This document shows, in pieces, positions 16,722-28,528 of a stretch of 62,000 nucleotides of DNA. Made by a program: the position numbers and the translations under genes. The notes beneath the pieces are model-generated. The model was not told the DNA's origin. It searched no databases and saw nothing but the letters and a program-made list of their open reading frames with translations. Numbering within the stretch: position 1 is the first letter of the stretch; each line of letters begins with the position of its first letter. Origin of the DNA: Mesostigma viride (taxonomy: Eukaryota; Streptophyta; Mesostigmatophyceae; Mesostigmatales; Mesostigmataceae); assembly GCA_009746045.1 (NCBI GenBank), contig RPFO01000090.1, positions 767,298 through 829,297 on the forward strand. The letters run 5' to 3'.

Positions 16722-18107
16722 TCGGACAAGGAAGAGGCCAGGCTCTCGGCCTGGTGAGTCGAGACAAAATATAGCCAGCATTGTACGATACCTAATAATG
16801 ACAGACTGTACAAATAATGGACAGACTCGTGATGCGACACGAGGACACAGTAAGCTGGACAGGACATGCACGTGGTCGCAGTGGCCCCTGCCCAAAAGCC
16901 GCCATATCACAAGCAGCCAACTGCCAAGCAACGTCGAAGGATTGTTCTTCGCAATGCTATGAATCTGTGTAGTCGTATAGACGGAACATGCGAATTCGGC
17001 AGAGGACTACCCATTCCGGCTCAAACCATGTCTATTTTATTTGCCATCAATGAGTAATGCCGAATTGGTCATTGGTCAACGGTTTAGTTTTCGTTGCTCA
17101 GTCGTTTCGAAGAGGTTTTATTTATAGGCAGCTGGCAGAATGACATACTTCGGAGGTCCTGGGGTAATGGGTTCTCTTGCGTCCTGGAATGTTGCTATTA
17201 AACATCTAGAGACACTGCATGACGGGAGAAAGTCCGTTTGCTGGCTTGGCTAATACCACACCGCGGAAGTACGGTGAAAGGTAGCGCGCTGACCAACCGA
17301 GAGTTCGAGTATATTTACAGATCTGCTGTTATAATAATAATGAATGTTTTGGCATTTTCTCAAGGGGAAATCCTTTTTTTCCCGTGCGAGCACGAGGACT
17401 GGCTGCTGATCAATTTTGCAACTCGTGCAGGCCCTTGATGAATCGAACTTGAGCAGCTGAATACTGCAAGCTGCTGGTGATGCTCACGAGAACGGCTATG
17501 TTGGCATTCTCGGCACCATCCATTGGAAATGGGGCAGTCGCGGAACCTATTCCTGGTGAAATGAAGTTTCGGGCAATGGGATCGCAGACTGGACCGGAAG
17601 TGGTCGAACCTTGACCCCGATGGCGGTGATGACCAGTTGTCCTATTGTGACACGCGATCGAGGCAATCAAAAGGTAAGAAGGGCGGGTGTTTTCGAGGCT
17701 GAAGCTGTTAAAAAATATGGGCTTAAGTGCGCATGCAGCATGACCAGGCGTGGACCCTGAGGAGGAAATCAAACTTAGCCTTGCACTTTCTTGGCGTACT
17801 TTTGGTTGAGCATTGGGCTGGCCGAGTGGCCGTTACCACAGTCTGTTGCTTACCACAGTGGCAGGAAGACATTCGCTTTATTTGCTATGATGAACATGTT
17901 AGTTGATGTGGGGAAGCATTTTTAGGTGATAGTACATTGCAACATCTTACTAGGGCCTATCTATAGATTTATCGTTGTGTGAGGCACACCAATCCCTGTC
18001 CACAACTGTATCAGCCATCCAGCTGTGTGAGACTCACTCATGCGAGCACATATGCTCGATTGGGTAATGCGTAGACTAAGTACTAACAGAGGCAGGCCTC
18101 CCCACGG
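16722..18107. other. Spacer, nothing firmly recognised
   Basis: A possible 120-codon frame on the - strand (17410-17772) lacks any recognisable feature. A tRNA-like stretch near 17275-17310 is too incomplete to call. Confidence 0.4.
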
Positions 18108-19284
18108 CACCCACCCACCCACCCACCCACCCACCCACCCGCCCGCCCGCCCGCCCGCCCGCCCACCCGCCCGCCCGCCCGCCCGCCCGCCCGCCGCCCG
18201 CCCGCCGCCGCCCGCCCGCCCGCCCGCCCGCCCGCCCGCCCGCCCGCCGCCCGCCCGCCGCCCGCCCGCCCGCCCGCCCGCCCGCCCGCCGCCCGCCCGC
18301 CCGCCCGCCCGCCCGCCCGCCCGCCCGCCCGCCCGCCGCCCGCCCGCCCGCCCGCCCGCCCGCCCGCCCGCCCGCCCGCCCGCCCGCCCGCCCGCCCGCC
18401 CGCCCGCCCGCCCGCCCGCCGCCCGCCCGCCCGCCCGCCCGCCCGCCCGCCGCCGCCCGCCCGCCCGCCCGCCGCCCGCCCGCCCGCCCGCCCGCCCGCC
18501 CGCCCGCCCGCCCGCCCGCCCGCCCGCCCGCCCCCGCCCGCCCGCCCGCCCGCCCGCCCGCCGGCCCGCCCACCCACCCGCCCGCCCGCCCGCCCGCCCG
18601 CCCACCCACCCACCCACCCACCCACCCACCCACCCACCCACCCACCCACCCACCCACCCACCCACCCACCCACCCACCCACCCACCCACCCACCCACCCA
18701 CCCACCCACCCACCCACCGCCCACCCACGCACCCGCCCACCCATGCACCCACCCACCCACCCACCCACCCACCCACCCACCCACCCACCCACCCACCCAC
18801 CCACCCACCCACCCACCCACCCACCCACCCACCCACCCACCCACCCACCCACCCACCCACCCACCCGCCCCCGCCCGCCCACCCGCCCCACCCGCCCGCC
18901 CGCCCCCGCCCGCCCGCCCGCCCGCCGCCCGCCCGCCCGCCCGCCCGCCCGCCCGCCCGCCCCCGCCCGCCCACCCACCCACCCACCCACCCGCCCACCC
19001 ACCCACCCACCCGCCCACCCACGCACCCGCCCACCCACCCGCCCCCCCATGCCCCGCACCCACCCACCCACCCACCCACCCACCCACCCACCCACCCACC
19101 CACCCACCCACCCACCCACCCACCCACCCACCCACCCACCCACCCACCCACCCACCCACCCACCCACCCACCCACCCACCCACCCACCCACCCACCCACC
19201 CACCCACCCACCCACCCACCCACCTGCACATACCCACCTGCACCTACCCACGGGCCAACCACGTACCACCCACCCACCCACCCA
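18108..19284 (+). repeat. CCCA/CCCG tetranucleotide microsatellite, about 1.1 kb
   Basis: It begins with CCCA repeats. A block of CCCG with CCG slips follows (about 18137-18600), then CCCA (18601-18717), mixed repeats, CCCA (18745-18866), CCCG/mixed (18867-19045), and CCCA (19046-19224), with a short CCCA tail at 19267-19284. The - strand is (GGGT/GGGC)n, a strong G-quadruplex former. Because four-base units are used, all frames stay open and give Pro-Thr-His/Pro-Ala-Arg or Gly-Trp-Val repeats. I do not treat these as proteins. Confidence 0.97.
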
Positions 19285-19319
19285 TTTGAAATGTCGTATT
19301 CGCGCCTTCACGTCAAATA

Positions 19320-19460
19320 ATCTTATGCTACTTGGCATCAGCCAGGGTGCCCTGCAGGTATCCAAAAATGTGCAACGTTGCAAATGTGCTTTTTGCAGCA
19401 TACCAAGGGCAGCTGCCAAGTTTGGCTGCAATCTTCAGGAGATCATTTGCATGGTCTAGC
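19320..19460 (+). repeat. Single diverged satellite monomer
   Basis: It carries the satellite landmarks (GGGTGCCCTGCAGGTATCCA, GGGCAGCTGCCAAGTTTGGC, CATTTGCATGGTCTAG) with more differences than the array at 21-24 kb. It sits against the microsatellite, 1.7 kb left of the array. Confidence 0.8.
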
Positions 19461-21139
19461 CCCTAAATGGGCAGAAATACTGCCGATGCATCGGCTGTAA
19501 CTTCACAATTTTGCAAACCAGATGCCATCCAACCCACCCATATCCAATGGCTGTCCTTGGGGGCCAAGCATGTCCATGAGTTGCCCTTCGGGTTGGTATA
19601 TCACAACCTTACATATATGCAGGGTAGGCCATGTATAACTGCCGTCAAAGTCAGGGGGGTCAAGACGAGCGTTTTCATTTTTGGTAGAATGTGCATTTTG
19701 AATTATGTTGTAAGAGCTAGGCACCTACCACTTCAGGGATGATGAACAATTAGTTGCTGAACAGTTTGAGCCATTGGGGTCATCATTTGGGTGGGTATAC
19801 CAGCAGTTACACCCAGTACAGCCCATAGGGGTACCGTTGGTAAAAAGCAACCAAGGGGTAGGAGTGGGCATACTACCTACTAATACCTACTAATATGGCC
19901 CCCAACCATGCCACACAATACATTTCCCTTTCACAATGATGGGGAAACATAACTGCATCATCACACTGCCCTTACATGGCACCTATGTGCAGGTGCCACC
20001 TTGTCCATGCACGTAGGTAACGTGGTACGGATACCCTACGCAAGGCATGCATTCTAGGAGGCAGCCACCAACAAACTAGTGATTTTAAGCCTATTTCAGC
20101 TTGCCCTAGCAAGGATAAACTAGGCCTAAGCTGCTATAGCTTGCCAGGTGATGGCCAGCACACCTGGTGGCACATGCTGACAATGGGAAGCTTCTACTCA
20201 CCGGTTAAATGCTTGATGATGCCACAGAGACCAGCCAACTGCCTCACACTCATGCAATATGTGTGTGGGAAATGTATAACAAACATATATGGAGGTATTC
20301 AAACCCATACAGCCTCTAAAACTTATCACCATCACCCTGTGGCAGGTCAACTGACTGAGGGAAGCATCTAAGAAGGGTGTTTTAGAAAGGGGCCAGGCCA
20401 GGGTCAAGAAAGAGCATGAATAATGCAAAAAGAATGCGCTACACAAGCTAGAACGTATATATAAACGTCAAACATCGATAGGAAAACGATGCTTAAGCTT
20501 TACCAGGCATGGATGGCGTTACCTTGGCCCAGGCGGTGGCCGCAAAATGGCGCATTTCGGCACACCAAAGTTGTGCAGCATGGTCGCTGGATTCGGCGAT
20601 TTCTGGCCACCCTTGCACGTTTACGACTACCATGTACCATAAAAAGTACAAAGAAACCAATATATCCTTTAAAATACGCCGGAAAGGTATTGCTGTCAAC
20701 GTTTCTATCGTCCGGCCTGATCGCAGTTTTTTCGAGCAAGAACGCTGCCGACACCTATCAAATGGCATTCCCGCGAACCAAAAATTGTCCTGTATCATCT
20801 TTAGGACGTATAAAATCAATTTCCTGAGTTTGGTCAGAAAATTCGAACGAAAACGTAAATGCCATGCGTGGGCGCAAGCCGCCATGGCCAGGTCGTCGTT
20901 TTCCGGAATGCACGTTGTACGTGAAAAAGTACCCTGACCCCTTGTACTTTGACCGGCCAGAACACCTCTATAACTTTGTCAGAAGTATGCAAACCCTAGT
21001 ACCATGCTGTGAGGAAAATTATAAACTTTCGATCTTCTCAGCTAAACTTTTCCTAATTCTCAATAGTTTTCGCGGCATTTGGTCCCCCGAGAAGGGGCCG
21101 ACGTGTCGGCTGTAACTCAGTTTTAGGCGGAAAATCGGC
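19461..21139. other. Spacer between satellite pieces, no gene seen
   Basis: No frame with convincing coding texture. The last 60 bases (GCCGACGTGTCGGCTGTAAC onward) resemble sequence at about 19480, suggesting that the stretch was once part of the satellite domain. Confidence 0.4.
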
Positions 21140-24100
21140 AGCCAGACCATTTAGGGGCTAGGGTGCCTAAGCGGGCTAAAAACGTGCGACATCGTGGTTT
21201 TTATGCTACTAAACGTCACCGTTGGGACCCCTGCAGGTATCCAAAAAATGTGCAACTTTGCAATCCCTCTTGGGGTACTAGAGAGACCTTAACCACCACA
21301 TATGGGCCTATGTATGAGCAAAACTGCAGCTAGGAAAAATTGACATGTCGTATTTGCACCTTTCACGTCAATTATTTTTATGCTGCTTGACGTCACCCAG
21401 GGTGCCCTGCAGGCATCCAAAACATGTGCAACTTTGCACATGTGCTTTTTGCAGCATAGCCAGGGCAGCTGCCAAGTTTGGTTGCAATCTGAGCTCATTT
21501 GCATGGTCTAGGGTGCCTAAATGGGCTGAAACCGAGCAAAAATGCGGTTTTTATGCTATTTGACGTCACCCAGGGTGCCCTGCAGGCATCCAAAAAATGT
21601 GCAACTTCGCCCATGTTCGTTTTGCAGCATGGCAAGGGCAGCTGCCAAGTTTGGCTGCAATCTGATCTCATTTGCACGGTCTAGGGTGCCTAAACAGGCT
21701 AAAACCGAGCAAAAACACTACAATACGGTTCGTAGGAGACGCGAAATGAGTGAGAATGTTACCCGAGCGGTAACGAGGATTTGCACCGTTGATTTTAACA
21801 TATGTTTCTTTTTTTGCGCCATTTGGCGAGCATCGACTGGAGCCTGAACCTAGCGGGGGGAATCGTGCGGGGGAATCTTGCGGGGGAATCTTGCGGGGAA
21901 AAATTCCGAACGTGATTTTAGCGAAGTCCTACTACACTTTGCTTGGTACACGGTACTACAGTTTCGTCACTGAAAATTTTCTGTAGTTGCGTTGGTTTTT
22001 CGTACGTTCCGCTGAAATTTTTGTGTTCAGTGCCCAGATCACAATTTGATCCGGGCGCAAAATGATTGGCTGTACGGTACGAACCAAAAACGAAATTTTA
22101 GTATCTAAGTTCCGCAGCGCTTGCTGAATTTGCCCCGGAAGCCCGGGGGCACTTTCCCCGCTGAAAAAGGTGTCCGCGGAAGCGTATTGTAGTGAATGCG
22201 GTTTTTATGCTATTTGACGTCACCCAGGGTGCCCTGCAGGCATCCAAAAAATGTGCAACTTTGCTCATGTTCTTTCTTTAGCATGGCAAGGGCAGCTGCC
22301 AAGTTTGGCTGCAATCTGAGCTCATTTGCACGGTCTAGGGTGCCTAAACGGGCTATAACCGAGCAAAAATGCGGTTTTTATGCTACTTGACGTCACCGTT
22401 GGGACCCCTGCAGGTATCCAAAAAGTGTGCAACTTTGCAATCCCTCTTGGGGTGATAGATGGACCTTAACTACCACGTATGGGCCTATGTATGAGCAAAA
22501 CTGCATCTAGGAAAAATTGACATGTCGTATTTGCGCCTTGACGTCAATTAATTTTATGCTACTTGGCGTCACCCAGGGTGCCCTGCAGGCATCCAAAAAA
22601 TGTGCAACTTTGCTCATGTTCTTTCTTTAGCATGGCAAGGGCAGCTGCCGAGTTTGGCTGCAATCTGAGCTCATTTGCATGGTCTAGGGTGCCTAAATGG
22701 GCTAAAACCGAGCAAAAATGCGGTTTTTATGCTATTTGACGTCACCCAGGGTGCCCTGCAGGTATCCAAAAAATGTGCAACTTTGCACATGTTCTTTTTT
22801 TAGCATGGCAAGGGCAGCTGCCAAGTTTGGCTGCAATCTGAGCCCATTTGCATGGCCTAGGGTGCCTAAACAGGCTAAAATCGTGCCACATCGCGGTTTT
22901 TATGCTACTTGACGTCACCGTTGGGACCCCTGCAGGTATCCAAAAAATGTGCAACTTTGCAATCCCTCTTGGGGTACTATATAGACCTTAGCCACCACAT
23001 ATGAGTCATATTTAGAGCAAAACTGCAGCCAGGAAAAATTGACATGTCGTATTTGCGCCTTCACGTCAATTAATTTTATGCTACTTGGCGTCACCCAGGG
23101 TGCCCTGCAGGTATCCAAAACATGTGCAACTTTGCACATGTTCTAGTTTTAGCATGTCAAGAGCAGCTGCCAAGTTTGGTTGCAATCTGAGCTCATTTGC
23201 ATGGTCTAGGGTGCCTAAATGGGCTAAAACCGAGCAAAAATGCGGTTTTTATGCTATTTGACGTCACCCAGGGTGCCCTGCAGGCATCCACAAAATGTGC
23301 AACTTCGCCCATGTTCGTTTTGCAGCATGGCAAGGGCAGCTGCCGAGTTTGGCTGCAATCTGATCTCATTTGCATGGTCTAGGGTGCCTAAACAGGCTAA
23401 AACCTAGCAAAAATGCGGTTTTTATGCTATTTGACGTCACCCAGGGTGCCCTGCAGGTATCCAAAAAATGTGCAACTTTGCACATGTTCTTTTTTTAGCA
23501 TGGCAAGGGCAGCTGCCAAGTTTGGCTGCAATCTGATCTCATTTGCATGGTCTAGAGTGCCTAAACAGGCTAAAATCGTGCCACATCGCGGTTTTTACGC
23601 TACTTGACGTCACCGTTGGGACCCCTGCAGGTATCCAAAAAATGTGCAACTTTGCAATCCCTCTTGGGGTACTATATAGACCTTAACCACCACATATGAG
23701 TCATATTTAGAGCAAAACTGCAGCCAGGAAAAATTGACATGTCGTATTTGCGCCTTCACGTCAATTAATTTTATGCTACTTGGCGTCACCCAGGGTGCCC
23801 TGCAGGTATCCAAAACATGTGCAACTTTGCACATGTTCTAGTTTTAGCATGTCAAGAGCAGCTGCCAAGTTTGGTTGCAATCTGAGCTCATTTGCATGGT
23901 CTAGGGTGCCTAAATGGGCTAAACCCGAGCAGAAATGCGGTTTTTATGCTATTTGACGTCACCCAGGGTGCCCTGCAGGCATCCAAAAAATGTGCAACTT
24001 CGCCCATGTTCGTTTTTCAGCATGGCAAGGGCAGCTGCCAAGTTTGGCTGCAATCTGATCTCATTTGCATGGTCTAGGGTGCCTAAACAGGCTAAAACCT

Positions 24101-24475
24101 AGCAAAAATGCGGTTTTTATGCTATTTGACGTCACCCAGGGTGCCCTGCAGGTATCCAAAAAATGTGCAACTTTGCTCATGTTCTTTGTTCAGCATGACA
24201 AGGACAGCTGCCAAGTTTGGCTGCAATCTGATCTCATTTGCATGGTCTAGGGTGCCTAAATGGGCTAAAATCGTGCCACATCGCGGTTTTTATGCTACTT
24301 GACGTCACCATTGGGACCCCTGCAGGTATCCAAAAAATGTGCAACTTTGCAATCCCTCTTGGGGCACTAGATGGACCTTAACCACCACATGTGGGCCTAT
24401 GTATGAGCAAAAGTGCAGTCAGGAAAAATTGACATGTCATATTTGGCACAAAATGCCCTGAAAAGCACCTTCACG
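21140..24475 (+). repeat. 174-bp tandem satellite with 695-bp higher-order period
   Basis: The monomer is about 173-174 bp. It contains GCGGTTTTTATGCTATTTGA, CGTCACCCAGGGTGCCCTGC, CATCCAAAAAATGTGCAACT, GGCAGCTGCCAAGTTTGGCT and CATTTGCATGGTCTAGGGTG. A distinctive monomer type with GTTGGGACCCCTGCAGG and CAATCCCTCTTGGGG recurs at 22911, 23606 and 24301, exactly 695 bp apart (four monomers), and at 22389 (three monomers earlier). Short open frames repeated through it are by-products. The array is broken by a MITE at 21716-22194. Confidence 0.95.
21716..22194. mobile_element. 479-bp CACTA-type MITE
   Basis: It starts CACTACAATACG and ends with the exact inverse CGTATTGTAGTG, the CACTA...TAGTG ends of the EnSpm/CACTA superfamily. 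It splits a satellite monomer: GAGCAAAAA on the left and AATGCGG on the right restore GAGCAAAAATGCGG with two extra A residues, which fits a 2-3 bp target duplication. Near the middle (about 21852-21905) it has four short direct repeats of GCGGGGGAATC type. It encodes nothing and would need a transposase from elsewhere. Confidence 0.85.
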
Positions 24476-24620
24476 TCAATTTTCTGACACAAGCAATGAA
24501 AATTTTTTTGTCAGAACATTGTTTTGGTGTTTTTCCCAACCATATGCGTCATTGAAGACCAAAAAACGCATATCTCAAAAAATTTGGTTTTGGTAAATGC
24601 AAATTTACCAAACCTACGGG

Positions 24621-25199
24621 TGTTTGGGGGAGCGACAGATAGGAGGGACATACAGGCGCCATTGAGGGGGAGAATCGGCTATTTGCACATATAAAAACCC
24701 ACCTACAAATTTACAAGGGTGCTTGCCTAATTGTTGGGGAAGGGCTGCAATGGCAGCTAAAGCTTCCGGCTCAGTGGCCGTAAATCTACTAATAAGGCGT
24801 TCAAGATCAGAGGTAGGCATCGCTACAGAGGTATCCTGAACAGGTTTAAAGAGGTCTCCTACCGCCTTGCCAAAGAGAAGGGGAGGTCCTAGAGGGACTA
24901 TGTTATCATAAGACTTTCCTGACCTAGTCGCTATATGGCTAAGCGGTATGGAAATTTTATTTTTCCCCTCCCCCCCCACCGAGACCACAGGAAGGGCCTC
25001 ACACGGGAGAGAGAGTCCTACGTGAGAAAGGAGATCAGGCATGCGAACAGCAGTATGAAAGAGATAGGCAGAGGATTCATCATCAGGTAGTTCACCATAA
25101 GGGGTTACACCCATAGTAGTAGGAACTAGAGTAGTATTGAGAGCATCCAGGTCCTCGAAAAAGGAGTAATCTGCGCGACGGGAGAGTGCATCTGGTACT
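24621..25199 (-). pseudogene. Older chromovirus pol, severed 3' part
   Basis: On the - strand this encodes the segment after RNase H (ALSRRADYSFFEDLDALNTT, then MPTSDLERLISRFTATEPEA and VGGFLYVQIADSPPQWRLYV), stopping just before the integrase HHCC region. It is the continuation of the older element at 35970-41627, separated from it by the 10.77-kb insertion. The host sequence CTGGTACTATGTTATC is interrupted after GTACT. Its left end is cut off and abuts non-element DNA at about 24621, so its integrase and 3' LTR are missing. Its C8 run at 24970-24977 keeps the frame that is lost in the young copy. Confidence 0.85.
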
Positions 25200-25770
25200 T
25201 GTTACGCCGCAAGCCTCGGCCACCACCTCTACCTCTACCTGTCCTGATACTACCTAAACTAGTGAGGCTGCCTCTATATACACCCCTAGCGAAAGACGAC
25301 CGAGACGAACCAGATCTCAATGCATTTACATATGTACTACTGTAATACGCCATAGGCCATTTAATCAAACCCGTTTACTCCAGGAAAAGAGGAAGGAAAC
25401 ACAACTAAACTGCCGTGACCCAAGCTAATATGTGTTAATTCATTTAACACACGCCGAGTGACCACACAAGGAGTGGAACGTGCATAAATGGTCACCAACG
25501 GTCCAACAGGCTCGGGCCGACCTGGCCCTCGCCTGCAGAAACACAGAAACACAAGCAGGTGCACAGATGCACGCCTGTCCACTACATTCTACAAAAGGAT
25601 AAGGACCACTAATATAGTACGCGGCGCGGCGCCCAAAGGCACCCACTATACCACAGTACTGTTACGGGGACAATCATGTCCAAACTAGAACTGCACGTAA
25701 CCTAGGAACAACCGAGGCCAAGGACCTAATTTACGTCCGTAACTACAACGAATTGTTACGCGACGTAACA
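25200..25770 (-). repeat. 3' LTR of the young chromovirus
   Basis: 571 bp with 7-bp inverted ends TGTTACG/CGTAACA. I found no difference from the 5' LTR at 35399-35969 when comparing line by line with the constant offset 10199. Confidence 0.95.
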
Positions 25771-25785
25771 CCTCCCCCCCCACAA
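25771..25785 (-). promoter_or_regulatory. Polypurine tract
   Basis: On the - strand TTGTGGGGGGGGAGG ends directly at the start of the 3' LTR. This is the expected place and composition for the plus-strand primer, and it confirms element orientation. Confidence 0.85.
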
Positions 25786-26145
25786 AGGTAGGGAGCCCTC
25801 TCCCTACGCCGAGAGGAGGGAACCAAAGGGGTAGGAAAAAATCCTAATGCACCCAGCACATACCAACACAATCGATAGACCATCCCAGATACAAAGCACC
25901 AATAGTTCACACGGTCTCCACCACCACGCCGGGTGGTGTAGGGTTAGCCAGCACCAAGCCTGGTGGTAGGTTCCCCTAACTGCCTGGAACGGAGTCCTGG
26001 CCGGGGGGGACGGCACTGGGCAGGACACACAGAGTAAACACATCAGCGCTAAGGACCAAGAACAGCCAACCAACTGGCCAGAATATGAGGGCGACTCTAC
26101 ATACCGGAGGGACAACACCCTCAGGTCGGGCCTAAGGCCCTCTAT

Positions 26146-28452
26146 CTAGTGGCCATCCGTCTGGTAAGTGCCACGAGAGGCCAGCAGGACCTCCAGGTAG
26201 GCCTGGTAGTGAGCCACATCCTCGACATTGTCATGCCTATCTACAGTGAGGAAAACATCGGCCCACACGCCGTCAGGAAAGAGGCCCAGGAAGGCCCAGT
26301 AATACCTATGCTGCGTGAGGACGACCTGGCCACGGGCCCAGTCCAGAAAGCCACAGGCAAAGAGGCGAAGGAAAGGCTCTACCGCGATCAGGCAAAGGGC
26401 CCGCAGGAGGAGGCGATGGTACCGGATCCGAGGGCGCATACCCGTCGGGAAGAACAGGTCCACCAGGGGCTCCACGTTGGACGGCCACAACCGGATGTGC
26501 CGAACCTCGCGGGAGCGCCACCGACGAACACACTGTCGCGACCCGAATGTCTCTAGGTAGTCGCTGGCACGAGGAGGAGGGTGACCGCGGGAGTCTAGAC
26601 CCTGGCCCGGGATAGGCGCCGGGCGGCGGGCATCCCACTCAAGGATGGGCTGGAGGACCGTAGTGTACGCCGCACCCGGCACCGCAGGAAACTCTACTGT
26701 AAGGGCATCCGAAGCCATAATGCCCAGAGGGGAGGGTAAGCCCACTGGAACCCACCGTAGGTGTCCAAGTCGTTGTGGCGCCTCGCCCAGCGATACAGGA
26801 CGCGCCGGACCAGGATCTCACCCTCGAACACCGGATCAGCTAAAATAACCATGTCGAACGGAGGCCGATCAGTCTCAATGGGTAGGCCACGATCCCGGGC
26901 GCCCGACACACCTGGGAGAACCCGTAGGACATGGGAGAGATGGCAAGCTCAGCAGAGGCGCGCGGCAGGTCACACTGTCGGCAGGCGAGTGCGGACATAC
27001 CATACCCCGGAATGGGCGTGTCACGCGACTCCGGCGTCGCATGCACCACAGAAGGAGCCCTGTCCCGATCACCCTGGGACAACTCCCGGAGGGAATCGGC
27101 AGCGCGGGTGGCGCGAGGATCCTGACCGGTGGACCGAACAACCGCGGCCAAAGACCGCGAGGCCGAAGGAGGAGGGACCGGAGCAGGGGCCGACGCAGGG
27201 GCAGGAGCCGACACCGACGCAGGGGCACTGGTAAAACAGGAGGTCGCGCCGGACCCGAAGCCAGAGAGGGCCGTGACGGACCCGCCATCGACGCAGGCGC
27301 GCCGGTCTCCGTTGCCGGTGCACCCTCAGGCCACATATTGAAGATAGGGCCCGTAGGGACAGGCAGCCCGGCATAAGATTGGTTACCATCCAAGCTCCAG
27401 TCGGGCACCGGGATCCTCTGCGGGGGACCACCCTCCCAAAGCCTGGGATGATCGCCCGTGTCGCTGAAGAAACCACGAACTGGCTGTGAGGGCGCAGCGG
27501 ACGGCCCAGAGGGGGCGACGGCGGGCACAGCCGAAGGGGCTGAAGGCTCGCGCCGAGGCGCGGGAACGTCGGCCGCAGGCACAGAGGCAACCGGAGGTGT
27601 CGGAACCGCAGCAACCGAAGGGGTAGGGGGCGCCGGCGAAACCACAGGTGCCGAAGAAACCGAAGGGGTAGGGGGCGCGGACACCACAGACACCCCACCT
27701 GGCGTGGCCGGAGTCTGCGCTTGGGCCGCCAGGAAGGCCCCGAACGCCGTGGTCAGGGACTGGATCTGAGCCTGCATAGCCGAGACCGTCGCCGAAAGAG
27801 GATCAGGCAAACCCGAAGGGGTAGGCTCTACTGCAACACCCGGGTCGACCGAGGGGACGACGGGACCGGAGAGGGAGGAACAGACGCCGAGGAGACGGAC
27901 GCAGCGCTCGAGGCAGAATAATCTGGAGTATAATGTACCTCGGCTGGGGCGCCCGAAGGGGCAGGACCACTAACCGCTAGTCCCGCCGACTGATCAGCTA
28001 TCTCCATGAATTCTACGGCCCGTAAAAGGTCGCAGGGGTTCTCATCTACCTCAGCATCACCCTCAGCCGGAAGCCAAGGGAACACCTCCCGTAGGCAGGT
28101 ACGGCCCACAGGGTGGAGAGGTAGGAGAACACACGGCAGCACCGGAGAACCGCATCTATCTGTCCCAAGGCGGGACAGCTGGAACCACACCCCAACAAAC
28201 AGTGTCCGGCATCGTCGAACCCGTGCAGGACAAGCTGGTGCGGCTCATCAGGGGAAGGACCATACCACGTGACCCCGAAGAGGGCCGCCCTGACTAAGCC
28301 CGCATGTTGGGCCTGAAGGGCCGGCTGCACAACGCCACCCGGTAACTTGATCGCGACACCCAGCGGCCCGGAAGGGCCTCGAAATACAGCTCAGGGTCCG
28401 GTGGGGGCGGGGACGGCAGCGAGCTCTCAGCCGGAGGGGTAGGCTCTGACAT
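26146..28452 (-). CDS. Accessory ORF downstream of pol, unknown, frame-broken
   Basis: Starting at ATG 28452 (MSEPTPPAESSLPSPPPP), coding texture continues on the - strand to TAG at 26146, but needs about five frame changes. Pieces in order: a Pro-rich start; GLVRAALFGVTWYGPSPDEP; ENPCDLLRAVEFMEIADQSA; SATVSAMQAQIQSLTTAFGA with a long Pro/Ala/Val-rich linker; FDMVILADPVFEGEILVRRV; and a C-terminal part with RRWRSREVRHIRLWPSNVEP and YYWAFLGLFPDGVWADVFLT. The total is about 760 residues. It occupies the env position, but I see no signal peptide or membrane anchor. The coiled-coil-like and Pro-rich parts recall gag-type proteins. Several breaks lie in C/G runs and may be assembly errors. Confidence 0.5.
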
Positions 28453-28528
28453 GACGGCTGCGGAGGGGAGGGGACAACCAACCATCCGTCGACAGCAGAC
28501 ATAACATAAGAGAGGAGAAGGTCTACAA

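Noticed and set aside
17270-17312. tRNA-like sequence GGTAGCGCGCTGACCAACCG and GAGTTCGAGT
   Set aside because: The A-box and B-box-like words are too close together and no cloverleaf or acceptor stem can be formed.
17410-17772. 120-codon frame on the - strand
   Set aside because: No domain, low-quality composition and no splice or neighbour support.
17961-19459. Long frames of several hundred codons rich in Pro-Thr-His, Pro-Ala-Arg or Gly-Trp-Val
   Set aside because: They are the direct result of a tetranucleotide repeat that keeps every frame open on both strands. No start context or nonrepetitive domain supports a protein.
21345-24302. Recurring 60-75-codon frames in the satellite
   Set aside because: The same peptide recurs because the DNA is a tandem satellite. 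Frames occur on both strands and drift with monomer variants.
25361-25887. Frames inside the LTRs
   Set aside because: They are confined to the LTR, identical in both copies, begin mostly with non-ATG codons and match no protein.
26146-28452. Retroviral-type envelope gene
   Set aside because: Position fits, but there is no signal peptide, transmembrane anchor or cysteine pattern of an envelope protein.
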